64,000 bases of DNA, taken from NCBI RefSeq assembly GCF_048320135.1, contig NZ_CP182947.1, forward strand, positions 1,364,001-1,428,000, given 5' to 3'. The position numbers and the translations under genes were made by a program. The DNA is from Ideonella_A sakaiensis_A (GTDB lineage: Bacteria > Pseudomonadota > Gammaproteobacteria > Burkholderiales > Burkholderiaceae_C). Positions 9,028 to 18,179 of this stretch are shown here, piece after piece. The notes beneath the pieces were generated by a model, which saw nothing but the letters and a program-made list of their open reading frames with translations, was not told the DNA's origin and made no database searches. Every line of letters starts with the position of its first letter. Position 1 is the first letter of the stretch.

Positions 9028-9504
9028 TCAGCGATAGACCGATTTCATCGCAAGCGCACCGGGGTTAGGCACCCCGACCGACAGCACATCGATCCAGCTG
9101 CCAGGGGCCGCAGCGACCGGGCCGCCGTTGACAGCCGTCAGCCGCACCGATCCATCACCCATTGCAAATGCGACCTGCCCCTGCTGTTTGAGCGCGCCCG
9201 ACAGAATCCGCAGATCGGCCGATGAACCGGCCGCCATCTTCTGCACCGCCGGCAGCAGCAGGCCGATCAATATCGCGATGATGCCGTTTGCGCCGACGGC
9301 AACGTGGTAACCCGGCACCTTGCGCAGCCCGATCAGGATGCCGTCGACACCCTGCGGATGCGACTGGTGGACGCTGCGCGCGAGCTGGTCCGCGCCCGGA
9401 TACAAGGTCCAGACAACCTTCTGGTAGGCACCCTTGGTGCCCACGCCTCCGTCGAAGTGGATGAACTCGCCGTCGATCTGGTCCCACTTCGCGAAAGCAG
9501 CCAT
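9028..9504 (-). CDS. Hypothetical protein with DUF1559-like fragments
   Basis: A 158-residue protein I do not recognise as a whole. Its middle holds one hydrophobic helix GIIAILIGLLLPAVQKMA, very close to the N-terminal pilin-like helix of planctomycete DUF1559 proteins, and later FAMGDGSVRL, which recalls the C-terminal DG-motif strand of the same family. The remainder (DGEFIHFDGGVGTKGAYQK at the start) resembles nothing I know. A good ribosome binding site, GGGGAGGA, lies 4 bases before ATG 9504, which supports expression. It is convergent with argF and divergent from kynB. Confidence 0.55.
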   Translation of the reverse strand: MAAFAKWDQIDGEFIHFDGGVGTKGAYQKVVWTLYPGADQLARSVHQSHPQGVDGILIGLRKVPGYHVAVGANGIIAILIGLLLPAVQKMAAGSSADLRILSGALKQQGQVAFAMGDGSVRLTAVNGGPVAAAPGSWIDVLSVGVPNPGALAMKSVYR

Positions 9505-9763
9505 GTTCCTCCCCAGTGGTTTCGGTCAGCGGGCTGAACCACATGTCCCGGACTACGGCGCCTGGTCAACGCGCCTCTACGGCGATCTTCGCGCAATTCT
9601 GTTTGGGCCGAAAGGGGTGCAGGCAGGCGATGACTGTTCACAATCTCACGTTCCTCCGCGTCAGAACCCGCCGCCGGACCGCCACGATGCCGCGACGCTC
9701 CGGCGGACCGGATCAGCGACACTGCTGAGCGGAACCCGGCAGCAAGCCAGATCCAATACCGCC

Positions 9764-10456
9764 ATGTCGACTGACCGAACGCACAACGGACCCGGCCCCG
9801 GGCAAAAAACCTCCGGGGCATCGGTGCAGCGCCCGCGCCGCATCTGGGATATCTCACCGCCGCTGCACGCGGCGACACCACCGTTTCCCGGCGATACCGC
9901 ATACCAGCAGCAATGGGCGGCGCGGATCGGCCCCGGCTGCCCGGTCAATGTCAGCGCGATCACGATGTCGCCGCACCTCGGTGCCCATGCCGATGCGCCG
10001 CTGCACTATGCCGACAGTGCGGCGGCGATCGGCGCCGTCGATCTGCTGCCCTACCTCGGCCGCTGCCGGGTCATCCACGCGATCGATGTCGGCCCACTGA
10101 TCCGGCCCGAGCATCTTGCCGATGCCGCCGACGACCTGCCGCCGCGGGTGCTGGTGCGCAGTTGCCGCACCGCACCGCTGGTCTGGTCGGACGAATTCAG
10201 CGCCTTCGCCGCCGAAACCATCGACTGGCTGGCCGACCGCGGCGTATTGCTGGTCGGCATCGACAGCCAGTCGGTCGATCCGGCCGCGAGCAAGGACCTG
10301 CCGAGCCACCATCGCCTGCTCGCGCGCGACATGCGGGTGCTGGAAAACCTGGTGCTCGACGAGGTACAAGCCGGCGACTATGAACTGATTGCGCTGCCGT
10401 TGAAGCTGGTCGAGGCCGATGCATCACCGGTCAGGGCGGTGTTACGCGAGCTTTGA
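9764..10456 (+). CDS. kynB: Kynurenine formamidase (arylformamidase)
   Basis: Hydrolyses N-formylkynurenine to kynurenine in tryptophan breakdown; a metal-dependent cyclase-fold enzyme. The 230-residue reading has WDISPPLHAATPPFPGD and the metal-binding signature HLGAHADAPLH (H-x-G-x-H-x-D-x-P-x-H), then SHHRLLARDMRVLENL near the C-terminus. ATG 9764 leaves about 25 extra residues before the conserved start (RRIWDISPPL), so the true start may lie further in. kynU, its pathway partner, is about 7.7 kb away, beyond the CHAT/TPS cluster. kynA is not in the window. Confidence 0.9.
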   Translation: MSTDRTHNGPGPGQKTSGASVQRPRRIWDISPPLHAATPPFPGDTAYQQQWAARIGPGCPVNVSAITMSPHLGAHADAPLHYADSAAAIGAVDLLPYLGRCRVIHAIDVGPLIRPEHLADAADDLPPRVLVRSCRTAPLVWSDEFSAFAAETIDWLADRGVLLVGIDSQSVDPAASKDLPSHHRLLARDMRVLENLVLDEVQAGDYELIALPLKLVEADASPVRAVLREL

Positions 10457-10471
10457 ACCGGGCCAGGCTTT

Positions 10472-12160
10472 TCAGAACTGCCAACTCAGCTGCAGGTGTA
10501 CGCCGTCGTCCTGCAGATTCGAACCCTGATTGCGGGCCAGCGCGGGCGCATCGATGCGCCGGGCCAGCACCAGGTCGACGCTCAGCGCCTTCCACCGCAG
10601 GCGCGTCGCCAAGCCGACGGACCGCAGCGTCGTTCCGGTCTGCCCGTGATTGCGCCCGCGACCGATGTCGTAGAACGGCACCAGCGCGAGCCGCAGGCCG
10701 ATCTCCGGCCGCACGATCGCCGGCCATTCGAATTCCAGATTCAGCAACACGCCCTCGTCGCGCACCAGCTGGTTCTCGCGATAACCGCGCACGGAACTGG
10801 CGCCGCCGAGCGCGATGCCGTCCAGCGCGAGCAGCCGGTCCGGACTGTGCTGCACCGTTGCGCGGGCGACCAGTTGCGCGCCCTTGCTGCCGATGCGACG
10901 CGCGTATTGGGCTTGGCCGAGCCAGATCCGGTAGTTCGACGGCGGCCGGTTCTGCACCGGCAAGCCGGCCACGTCCTGCAGATTGTTGCGGCCCCAGCTG
11001 AAGGTCGAGCGCAGCGCCAGCACCTGGGTCTGCGAACGCAGCACCAGCTCCTGCCAGAAGCGGGCAATGTCTTCGCGGACGATGCCGTCCGGCTCGCCAG
11101 GATTGAAGGAAAACGGCCGGCCGAGCAGCCAGGTGCGGTTTTCGCGGTGCACCACGGCCACACCCAGACTCAGCCTGCGATCCAGCGACTCGGTGACGAC
11201 ACGGCTCAGTCCCAGTTCGACGCTGCTCAACCGGCTGCTGATGTCCAGCGAACGAACCGATTGTTCGACGACCGACGACTCGCCATGATCGAGCGACAGC
11301 GACAAATGCGTGCCTCGGTAATCGAGCGGCATGCGCCAGGCCACGCTGCCGCGCAGGTCGCCGCCGCCTTCGGCCGGTGACTGCAGCGTCGCCTCGAGCA
11401 CGTCGCCGCGCCCGGTGCCGTTGCGCAGCACGCCGGCGATTCCGAGCGTTGCCGCACCGATCGATACCGGACGATGGTTGTTTGCGAACAGCCGCAGCTC
11501 GTAGGGCCTGGCGCGGCGCACGTCGATCGCCAGCACCGCTTCGCCGGGCGAGTCGCCCGGCAGCAGGCGTGCATTGAGCCGCTCGAACAGCGGATCGGCC
11601 AGCAGCAGCTGGAAGCGCTCGCGCAGCCGGTCCAGGTTCAGTGGTCCGTCATTGGCCGAATGCAGCTGCGCAGTGATGTAGGCATCGTCGAGCCCGTCCA
11701 TCCCCTGCAGCTCGATCGCCTGCAGGCGGCCTTCGATGACGTTGAATGACAACACACCATTCGCCGCGTCGATGCCTGCCACGCGCAGTCCGGAATTGAC
11801 GAAACCGCGGTCGACATAGAGGCGGGTCAGCTCGATCCGCAACGCCTCGATCTCGCCCGCGGCCAGGCTGCGGCCAATGTGAGGCGCAACCAGCGCATCC
11901 AGCTCAGCCGTCGGGATCGCCGTATTGCCGGCAAATCGGACCGCCTTCAATTCGAGCGCGACCGGTTCATTCGCAGACCTTGGAGGCAGCGCGACACCGG
12001 GCAGCGGCGGCAATTGGAAAACACCGGCAGGCGGCCGTGCCGCGGGCTGGCCCGGCGCTGCCTGGGCCAGCAGACTGCCGGTTTCGGCAGCCCCTGCCGC
12101 CACCGCCAGCGGCAGCATCAGGCAGGCCGCCAGCCCTGCTCGCGAGCGCTTCACCGGCAT
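10472..12160 (-). CDS. Two-partner secretion outer-membrane transporter (TpsB, FhaC/ShlB/HecB family)
   Basis: An Omp85-type beta-barrel that secretes its TpsA partner across the outer membrane. The 562 residues begin with a signal peptide (MPVKRSRAGLAACLMLPLAVA), a short Pro-rich linker, then a POTRA domain (LELKAVRFAGNTAIP to about residue 135) and a C-terminal barrel ending in the outer-membrane type QLSWQF with a terminal Phe. The barrel carries SSVRGYRENQL, the conserved VRGY/F motif of loop L6. ATG 12160 overlaps the 3' end of the tpsA gene by 10 bp, so the two are co-transcribed and presumably partners. Confidence 0.9.
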   Translation of the reverse strand: MPVKRSRAGLAACLMLPLAVAAGAAETGSLLAQAAPGQPAARPPAGVFQLPPLPGVALPPRSANEPVALELKAVRFAGNTAIPTAELDALVAPHIGRSLAAGEIEALRIELTRLYVDRGFVNSGLRVAGIDAANGVLSFNVIEGRLQAIELQGMDGLDDAYITAQLHSANDGPLNLDRLRERFQLLLADPLFERLNARLLPGDSPGEAVLAIDVRRARPYELRLFANNHRPVSIGAATLGIAGVLRNGTGRGDVLEATLQSPAEGGGDLRGSVAWRMPLDYRGTHLSLSLDHGESSVVEQSVRSLDISSRLSSVELGLSRVVTESLDRRLSLGVAVVHRENRTWLLGRPFSFNPGEPDGIVREDIARFWQELVLRSQTQVLALRSTFSWGRNNLQDVAGLPVQNRPPSNYRIWLGQAQYARRIGSKGAQLVARATVQHSPDRLLALDGIALGGASSVRGYRENQLVRDEGVLLNLEFEWPAIVRPEIGLRLALVPFYDIGRGRNHGQTGTTLRSVGLATRLRWKALSVDLVLARRIDAPALARNQGSNLQDDGVHLQLSWQF

Positions 12161-15100
12161 ACCCCATCGCGCAGCGGTGATCCGGCAAGCGGCATCGGCG
12201 TGCCTGTCGTTGGTGACGCACCGGACCAGTCGACAGCGTTCGTGGACGGCGGCTCGGCGCGCAACAGTCCGCCGGCGTCGGGCGGCATGCCGCCACGGCC
12301 GACGAGGGCCAGAGCGCTGCCGCCGGTGATCTGACACAGGCTGCGGCCCAACCCGCCGGCATCCACCGTTGCCGCCCGCAGTTCACGCAGGCTTCCCGTC
12401 ACATCGAGCACCGGATTGGACAGCTGGACGTCACCGCTGACACCGGTCGGCGCAGCGGCCTGGATCACGTTGAAACCGAAGATTCCGCGCCGTGCGGTGA
12501 ACGGTGTATTGCCGCCGAGGAACAGCTTGCTGCCGCTGGTCACCAGCGAGCCGGCAGCGATCCGCACCCGTCCGCCGGAGGCCTGCGCCGCCGCGGTATT
12601 CGCCTGGACGAATCCGCTGTCGAGCACGAGGATGCCGGCATTCAGATCGATGTCGCCGCCGTCTCCGGCGGGCCCGAACACCGAGGTTCGGATCACCGAA
12701 TCGCGCAGCAGCGCGATGCCCGCGGTCGATGCCGTGATCGAGCCGCCGTCGCCGGCATTGGCGCTGGTGGATATCGCGCTGCCGTCGAGCGTCAGGCCAC
12801 GCGGTGCATCGATCACGATGTCGCTTGCCCCGACATTGCCGCTCGCCTCCGCCGAAACGACCGCCAGCCCGCGCAGCATGATCAGCGGCGCGATCAAGCG
12901 CACTGTCGTCGGCTGCCGCGTCGACGGATCGGCGACCGTGGCCTGGTTCTCGATCGATACCACGCCGCCGTCGAGCAGGTCGATCGATTCGCCCGCCTGG
13001 ACCAGGATGCTGCCGGCCTGGCCCGCCGATGCGGCGCCGGCGAGTGCGCTGATGCCGCCGGCCGAGCCTTCGATCACGACACGGGCAGCATGCACCTCGA
13101 CGCGCCCCGCTGCACCGGCTGCATCGGTCGACGACGACAGACCGCCATTGCGGATACGCATCTCGCCGGCGGCCTGCACCGTGATGCTGCCGGCCGGCCC
13201 GCTGCTGCCGGGTTGCGCAAAGCTGACGATGCCGGCGCCCGGCCCGTCGATCAGGATACTGGCCGCACGGATGCGGATCTCGCCGCCGCGGCCGGTGGCG
13301 AATGTGCTGGTCGAGATCTGTGGCGACAACCCCAGCTCGGCGCTCGGATTGAGCAGCAGCAGATCACCCTCGACCAGCAGTTCGACGAGGCCGGCATCGC
13401 CGCGGCTGCCGTTGCCGGCAACGCTGCTGATCCGTGATCCGGATTCCAGCAACAGCCGGCCCGCACGCAGCGTCACCTGGCCGGCGTTGCCGAGACCCTG
13501 GGTGTCGGAATTGATGAACGAGTTGCCGCGGAGCTGCAAGCTGTCGCTTGCCTGCACGTCGACCCGCCCCGCATTGCCGCTGCTGCCTGCAGTTGTCGAG
13601 GTGCTGACGAACGAGCGATCGTCGAGCGTCGCCGCGGCGCTGCTCAGCCGCACGCTGCCGGCGTTGCCGCTGCCGGCCGTATTGGCTGCAATCGTTGCCT
13701 GGCCGCGCAGCGCCAGCTCCTCGGCCGCGGTGACGACGATGTTGCCGCCGATGCCGCTGCTGCCGGTTGCCGCGGTGCTCGTGATCCGCGAGCCGGATTC
13801 GATGAGCAGCGACTTCGCGACGATCCGCACTTCCCCCGCATTGCCGGCGGTCGAGGTGCTGGTCGACAAGGTCGAATCGGCCTGCAGATGCAAGCGGCCC
13901 GAAGCCTGCAGATCGATCGCCCCGGCCGATCCGGTGCTGTCGAGCGCGCTGCTGGCAATCCGGCTGTCGCCGCTGAGCACGATGTCGCGGGCGCGCAGCA
14001 CGATGGTGCCGGCATTGCCTCGCGACAGGGTGCTGGAATCGATCGCGCCGCCGTTGCGCAGCAGCAGGTCGCCGCTCAGGCGCAATTCGACATTGCCCGA
14101 CGCGCCGGTCAAGCCGACGGCGTTGCTGTTGATGCGGGCATTGTCGAGCAGCAGATTGCCTGCCTGCAGGCGGATCGGCGATGCATCGCCGGCGGAGGCC
14201 GAACTCGCGATCAGGCTCGCCGTGCTGCCAAGACGTGCGTCGCCGGCAACGATGACGTCGACCAGTCCGGCTGCGCCCGTCCCTCCGGGCAGCGCCAGGC
14301 TGCCGGCAAAGCTTGCGCTCGACATCGTCAGCGACCCTGCACGTATCGTCACCGCACCGGCGTCGGCCCCGGCCAAGGTTCCGCTGACGACGCGGGAGCG
14401 ATCCGCCATTGAAAGTTCTCCGGCCACCTCGAGCACGACACCGCCGGACGGCCGTGCCGACAAGGCATCGACCTGCACGAAGGATTGACGGCCGAGGTGC
14501 ATGCTGCCGGCCTGCAGGCGGATGCCGCCGCCCTGACCCGAACCGGCGGTCGCCGCCGAAATGCTCGCGCCGCTGTCGAGGCGCAACCCCTGCCCAACGA
14601 CGACGTCGATGGCGCCGGCAGCGCCGCTGCTGCCGGCCGATGAACTGCTGTAGAGATAGCCGCCGGCATCGAGCAGCACGTCATCGGCACGCACGCGAAT
14701 CACGCCGGCAGCGCCGGCGCCGTCGGTACCGGTGCTGACATTGCCGCCGGCGCCGAGATGCAGGCTGTCGCGTGCCCGGATGTCGATCGCGCCGCCGTTG
14801 CCGGCATCGGCCAGGCTGAAGACGTTGGCATCGCCGGTGATCGCGATCCGGCCGCCCTGCAGCGCAATCGATGCGCCGTTGCCGGCGCCGGCCGCCAGCG
14901 AAAAGACCGAGGCGCTGCGCGTCATCGTCAAGTTGCCGCCGACTTCCGGCAAAACCCCGCCGAACGGAAATTGCCCCGCCTGCGTACCGGCCGCGGTGAG
15001 CCGGATGCTGCCCCCACCCGCACCGACGGTCGCGCCATCGAGCAACAAATCGCCGCCGACCAGGCTGATCGCGGGACCTCGCGGCGATATCAGCTGCGCG

Positions 15101-15669
15101 CCATCGCGAAGTTGCAGCGCGGAACGGCTGCCGCCGAGAAAACCGAAGGCCTGCGGCGGCGCGCTCGAAAAACTGCTCGCCTGATTCAGGTCGGCATGGA
15201 AGCGCCCGTCGGGAAAAGCAACGAAGTCGGCGGTGCCGACATGGAACGCGCCGGGCACGTCGATCGTGGCACCGGCACCGAAGGTGATGCCGGCCGGATT
15301 GATGAAGAAGAAGCCGGGTGCGCCGTCTGCTGCAGAAAGCGCGAGGCGGCCATTGATCTGCGACGACGTGCCGCCGGTGACACGGCTGATCACATTGGCG
15401 ATGCCGGGCGTCGTCGTCGAGAACGTCGCCGACTCGCCGGCGCCGATGTCGAAGCGCTGGAAGCTGTGGAACAGGTTGTCGCCGGACAGGCGGCCGAGAC
15501 TCTGCGCGATGCCATACGCCGGCCCGGTCAGTGCCCGCGCCGGCTGGCCGAGGCTCGCATCGGTGACGATCTGGGCCGCAGCCGGCCATGCCGCGATCGC
15601 GATCGACGCGCCGATTGCCAGCGGCAACCTATGCCTGCGCGGATGATGGGGTCTGCTGATGTCTGACAC
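12151..15669 (-). CDS. Filamentous-haemagglutinin-family secreted protein (TpsA)
   Basis: A large adhesin-type exoprotein, 1172 residues. A signal peptide (PLAIGASIAIAAWPAAAQ) leads into the TPS secretion domain: HSFQRFDIGAGESATF, ANVISRVTGG, then FFINPAGITFGAGATIDVPG, the NPNG-type landmark. Residues about 240-1000 are degenerate Gly/Ala/Ser-rich beta-helix repeats. The end carries CQITGG, GRGGMPPDAGG and a terminal Cys, resembling the C-terminal signature of cyanobacterial TpsA proteins. It starts at GTG 15669, 11 bp after the CHAT gene stop; no in-frame ATG lies before the signal peptide. Ligand and function are unknown. Confidence 0.88.
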   Translation of the reverse strand: MSDISRPHHPRRHRLPLAIGASIAIAAWPAAAQIVTDASLGQPARALTGPAYGIAQSLGRLSGDNLFHSFQRFDIGAGESATFSTTTPGIANVISRVTGGTSSQINGRLALSAADGAPGFFFINPAGITFGAGATIDVPGAFHVGTADFVAFPDGRFHADLNQASSFSSAPPQAFGFLGGSRSALQLRDGAQLISPRGPAISLVGGDLLLDGATVGAGGGSIRLTAAGTQAGQFPFGGVLPEVGGNLTMTRSASVFSLAAGAGNGASIALQGGRIAITGDANVFSLADAGNGGAIDIRARDSLHLGAGGNVSTGTDGAGAAGVIRVRADDVLLDAGGYLYSSSSAGSSGAAGAIDVVVGQGLRLDSGASISAATAGSGQGGGIRLQAGSMHLGRQSFVQVDALSARPSGGVVLEVAGELSMADRSRVVSGTLAGADAGAVTIRAGSLTMSSASFAGSLALPGGTGAAGLVDVIVAGDARLGSTASLIASSASAGDASPIRLQAGNLLLDNARINSNAVGLTGASGNVELRLSGDLLLRNGGAIDSSTLSRGNAGTIVLRARDIVLSGDSRIASSALDSTGSAGAIDLQASGRLHLQADSTLSTSTSTAGNAGEVRIVAKSLLIESGSRITSTAATGSSGIGGNIVVTAAEELALRGQATIAANTAGSGNAGSVRLSSAAATLDDRSFVSTSTTAGSSGNAGRVDVQASDSLQLRGNSFINSDTQGLGNAGQVTLRAGRLLLESGSRISSVAGNGSRGDAGLVELLVEGDLLLLNPSAELGLSPQISTSTFATGRGGEIRIRAASILIDGPGAGIVSFAQPGSSGPAGSITVQAAGEMRIRNGGLSSSTDAAGAAGRVEVHAARVVIEGSAGGISALAGAASAGQAGSILVQAGESIDLLDGGVVSIENQATVADPSTRQPTTVRLIAPLIMLRGLAVVSAEASGNVGASDIVIDAPRGLTLDGSAISTSANAGDGGSITASTAGIALLRDSVIRTSVFGPAGDGGDIDLNAGILVLDSGFVQANTAAAQASGGRVRIAAGSLVTSGSKLFLGGNTPFTARRGIFGFNVIQAAAPTGVSGDVQLSNPVLDVTGSLRELRAATVDAGGLGRSLCQITGGSALALVGRGGMPPDAGGLLRAEPPSTNAVDWSGASPTTGTPMPLAGSPLRDGVCR
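12669..14949 (-). repeat. Degenerate repeat array encoding the TpsA beta-helix
   Basis: The central part of the tpsA gene is made of imperfect units of very roughly 45-50 codons, each with a GNAG or GSSGAAG turn, a strand such as GAIDVVV or GTIVLRA and a second strand such as LLLDNARINS. Bounds are approximate. The DNA is very GC-rich and biased, which creates a 690-codon open frame on the opposite strand that is an artefact. Confidence 0.6.
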
Positions 15670-15679
15670 TGCGGGACGT

Positions 15680-17971
15680 TCAGAACCAGTTGCCGATCAG
15701 GATGAACGGCGCCCAGAAAAACGGATGTGCATAGTCGGGGTTGCGCAGCAACGCGATCTGCGATTGCTGCAAGGCCTGCGCCTTGCCGGCGCGTTGTTCG
15801 AGCAGCCGGCGATAAAAGCCGGCCATCAGATCGACCGCCGCATCGTCGGAGACCGGCCACAGCGAACCCATCACAGCCCGGGCGCGGGCCTTGATCGCGG
15901 CACCCGAGATGCCGAGCGGCGAACGGTCGTCGCCTTCGGCGGTTTCGCAGGCCGACAGGCTCAGCAATTCGATCGGCCGGCGCCGGAATGCATCCGATGT
16001 CAGCAGCGACTGCAGGTCGTCGAGCGTCAGCAACTGGTCGTATGTCAGCAGATAGGTCGCCTCGCGGCTGCCGCCGAAGACGCCGTGCGACGCCAGATGG
16101 ATCACGCTGAACCGTCCCGACTCGGCTTGACGGCGAAAATTGTCCAGCGTGAACGCCTCGTCGAGCAACCGCTCGCCGCCCGCGACCTGGTCGATCGCGG
16201 CGACTTCGCGTCGCACGCCGGGCAGCGACAAGGCTTCGCGCAATGCAAGCTGCCGGGAGTCGGCGTCGCCGGGCGCCGCATCCGACAACGGCACCCCGGC
16301 GCCCCGCATGCTGCGCAGCCCGCGGTTCTCGACAGCCGCCGCGCCGCTGAAGCGGTTTGCTGCCTGCGGCCCGAGCAACTGTGCGATCGCCCGCCGATCG
16401 AGCTTGTCGACGACGGGCCCCGGTTCGGCCAGGCCGGCCAGCAATACGCCGTCGATCGGCGTGTCGCGGGCGGTATTGGTCATGCTGAGGCCGGTCGCGG
16501 TGGCGATCGCATATTTTTCGATCGCATAGCGTTGACCATCGTGGAATGCGCCAACCGCGACCAATCGCAGCGCGCCGTCCGGCACCATCACCAGCGTCGT
16601 CACCTGCTGCTGTTGCAGCGCCGATTCGACCGGGCGAAGGACGCCGTCGTAGAGGCGGCGCGCCTGGTCGAGATAATCCGCCTGCCCGAAACGCAGCGTC
16701 GCCGCGAAACGCAGCGCCATTTCGCGAAGCACCCGAGGCGCCAGCGGCGAGCGATGCCTGCTGAGGCCAGTGCTGGTTTCCAGCAGCAGTTCGACGCGGT
16801 CGTCGAGCACGACCGGATACAGCACGGCGTGCCCCGGCGGCAGCACCGTTGCGGTTCCGCCCTTGACGGCATCGACCTCGCAACGGTCGCCGAGGTAATC
16901 CTGCAGTTCGGACTGGCGCAGCAGTTCGACGGTTTCGATGACCTGGCGCAATGCCGCGGCGCGCGGCGCCGGCGCTGCATCACCGGCGCTGCGCAGCAAC
17001 TGGTCGACGAGTCCGAGATAGATCGGCTGCAGCATCGTCCGATAGGTCGAGCGGCCGGATTCATCGTCGATCGGCAGATCCTGGCGCAGCCGCTCGACAT
17101 GCTGCACCGCACGCTGGTAGGCGGCAAGCGCGTTCGCCGAGCGTCCCTGCTGGCGGTCGATGCGGGCCTGCCGCCACTCGAGGCGGACGTTCAGGTCGCC
17201 GACAGAGCCGGCGCTCAAGCCGGCGGCCGCGGCCAAACCGCGCCGGCTGGCCTGCATCGCGTCGTCGAGCCGACCTTGTCCCTCATACAACTGTCCCAAC
17301 GCATCCAGCGATTCGGCCAACAGCAGCGATTCGCCTGCTGCCGCCGCCGAGCGGACGACATCGGCGAGGATGCGCCAGGCTGGCGCGATGCCAGCCTCGC
17401 CGCTTTCGGCAAACTGACGGCCGAGATTGATCTGCCAGCGCCACTTCTGTGCAGACGCGGGCTGCCCGGCCAGATCGCGTTCGAGCTGCTCGAGCAAGGC
17501 CATCGCGCCCGCGCCATCGCTTGCACGGGCAAGGTTCAGGCGCGCCGGCATGTCGATGCCCGGATCGCCGTCTGCGAGCTGACGGGCCTGCCGATAGTGG
17601 TCGCGCGCCTGCTCGGGGCGCCCGCGCAGCAACGCGAGGTTGCCGAGATCCAGCGCCACACGGGCCCGCTGCCGCCCCTGCAAGCCTGCATGAGCGCGCT
17701 GCAAGGTCTCGGCGGCTTCATCGAGCCGGCGCGCCTGCAGCAGCGATGCGCCGAGTTCACCATGGATCAGCATGCGCGACGCCTCGTCGGGCGCCAGCGT
17801 GCAGGCACGACGCAACTCATCGACCGAGCGGCTGATCTGGCCCTGCTGGCGCAATTCGACGCCGCGTTCGAATGCCCGCTTCGCCGGTGGCACATCGGCC
17901 GCCGCCGCCGAGCCGACACAGGAAGCAGCCAGCGCACAGCCGATCACATTGTGGAACCAGCGCCGCCGCAT
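15680..17971 (-). CDS. Exported TPR-CHAT domain protein, putative caspase-like peptidase
   Basis: A 763-residue protein. ATG 17971 gives a clear signal peptide (MRRRWFHNVIGCALAASC, cleavage near AAAA), so the body should be periplasmic or secreted. Residues about 28-330 are TPR-like helices (ELRQQGQISRSVDELRRA, ALDALGQLYEGQGRLDDAM). The C-terminal 300 residues form a CHAT domain (caspase/separase clan CD) with the dyad H629 in HLASHG and C675 in LSACET, and the typical GSLWPVSDDAA and HPFFWAPFILIG blocks. It is the first gene of the CHAT-TpsA-TpsB unit. It may process or regulate the adhesin; that link is inferred from position. Confidence 0.85.
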   Translation of the reverse strand: MRRRWFHNVIGCALAASCVGSAAAADVPPAKRAFERGVELRQQGQISRSVDELRRACTLAPDEASRMLIHGELGASLLQARRLDEAAETLQRAHAGLQGRQRARVALDLGNLALLRGRPEQARDHYRQARQLADGDPGIDMPARLNLARASDGAGAMALLEQLERDLAGQPASAQKWRWQINLGRQFAESGEAGIAPAWRILADVVRSAAAAGESLLLAESLDALGQLYEGQGRLDDAMQASRRGLAAAAGLSAGSVGDLNVRLEWRQARIDRQQGRSANALAAYQRAVQHVERLRQDLPIDDESGRSTYRTMLQPIYLGLVDQLLRSAGDAAPAPRAAALRQVIETVELLRQSELQDYLGDRCEVDAVKGGTATVLPPGHAVLYPVVLDDRVELLLETSTGLSRHRSPLAPRVLREMALRFAATLRFGQADYLDQARRLYDGVLRPVESALQQQQVTTLVMVPDGALRLVAVGAFHDGQRYAIEKYAIATATGLSMTNTARDTPIDGVLLAGLAEPGPVVDKLDRRAIAQLLGPQAANRFSGAAAVENRGLRSMRGAGVPLSDAAPGDADSRQLALREALSLPGVRREVAAIDQVAGGERLLDEAFTLDNFRRQAESGRFSVIHLASHGVFGGSREATYLLTYDQLLTLDDLQSLLTSDAFRRRPIELLSLSACETAEGDDRSPLGISGAAIKARARAVMGSLWPVSDDAAVDLMAGFYRRLLEQRAGKAQALQQSQIALLRNPDYAHPFFWAPFILIGNWF

Positions 17972-18179
17972 GCCGCATGGCCGCAGACAGCGCGTGCGCC
18001 GATGATCCGTCAGGTCCCCCGCTTGCCCGTCCAAGAAGCGCACCTCCGCTCCGGCTTGCCCAGTGCGGGCCATTTTGCTTGCCTCGGCCTGGTGCGACAA
18101 GTGTCCAGCCCGGATGTCGGCCACAAGGCGCCCCGTCGAGCCGCAACCAATGCTAAGTTCGCGGCAAGCGCAACCACCG
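17972..18179. promoter_or_regulatory. Divergent intergenic region between the CHAT gene and kynU
   Basis: About 210 bp that must hold the promoters of both the CHAT-TpsA-TpsB unit (leftward) and kynU (rightward). I see no convincing -35/-10 pair, operator or riboswitch in it. Confidence 0.35.

Noticed and set aside
12416..14488. 690-codon open frame on the plus strand
   Set aside because: It is exactly antisense to the TpsA repeats; GC-rich biased codons remove stops in the opposite frame, and the translation is low-complexity with no family features.
12669..14949. CRISPR-like or satellite repeats
   Set aside because: Units vary in length and sequence and stay in frame with TpsA; they are protein beta-helix repeats.
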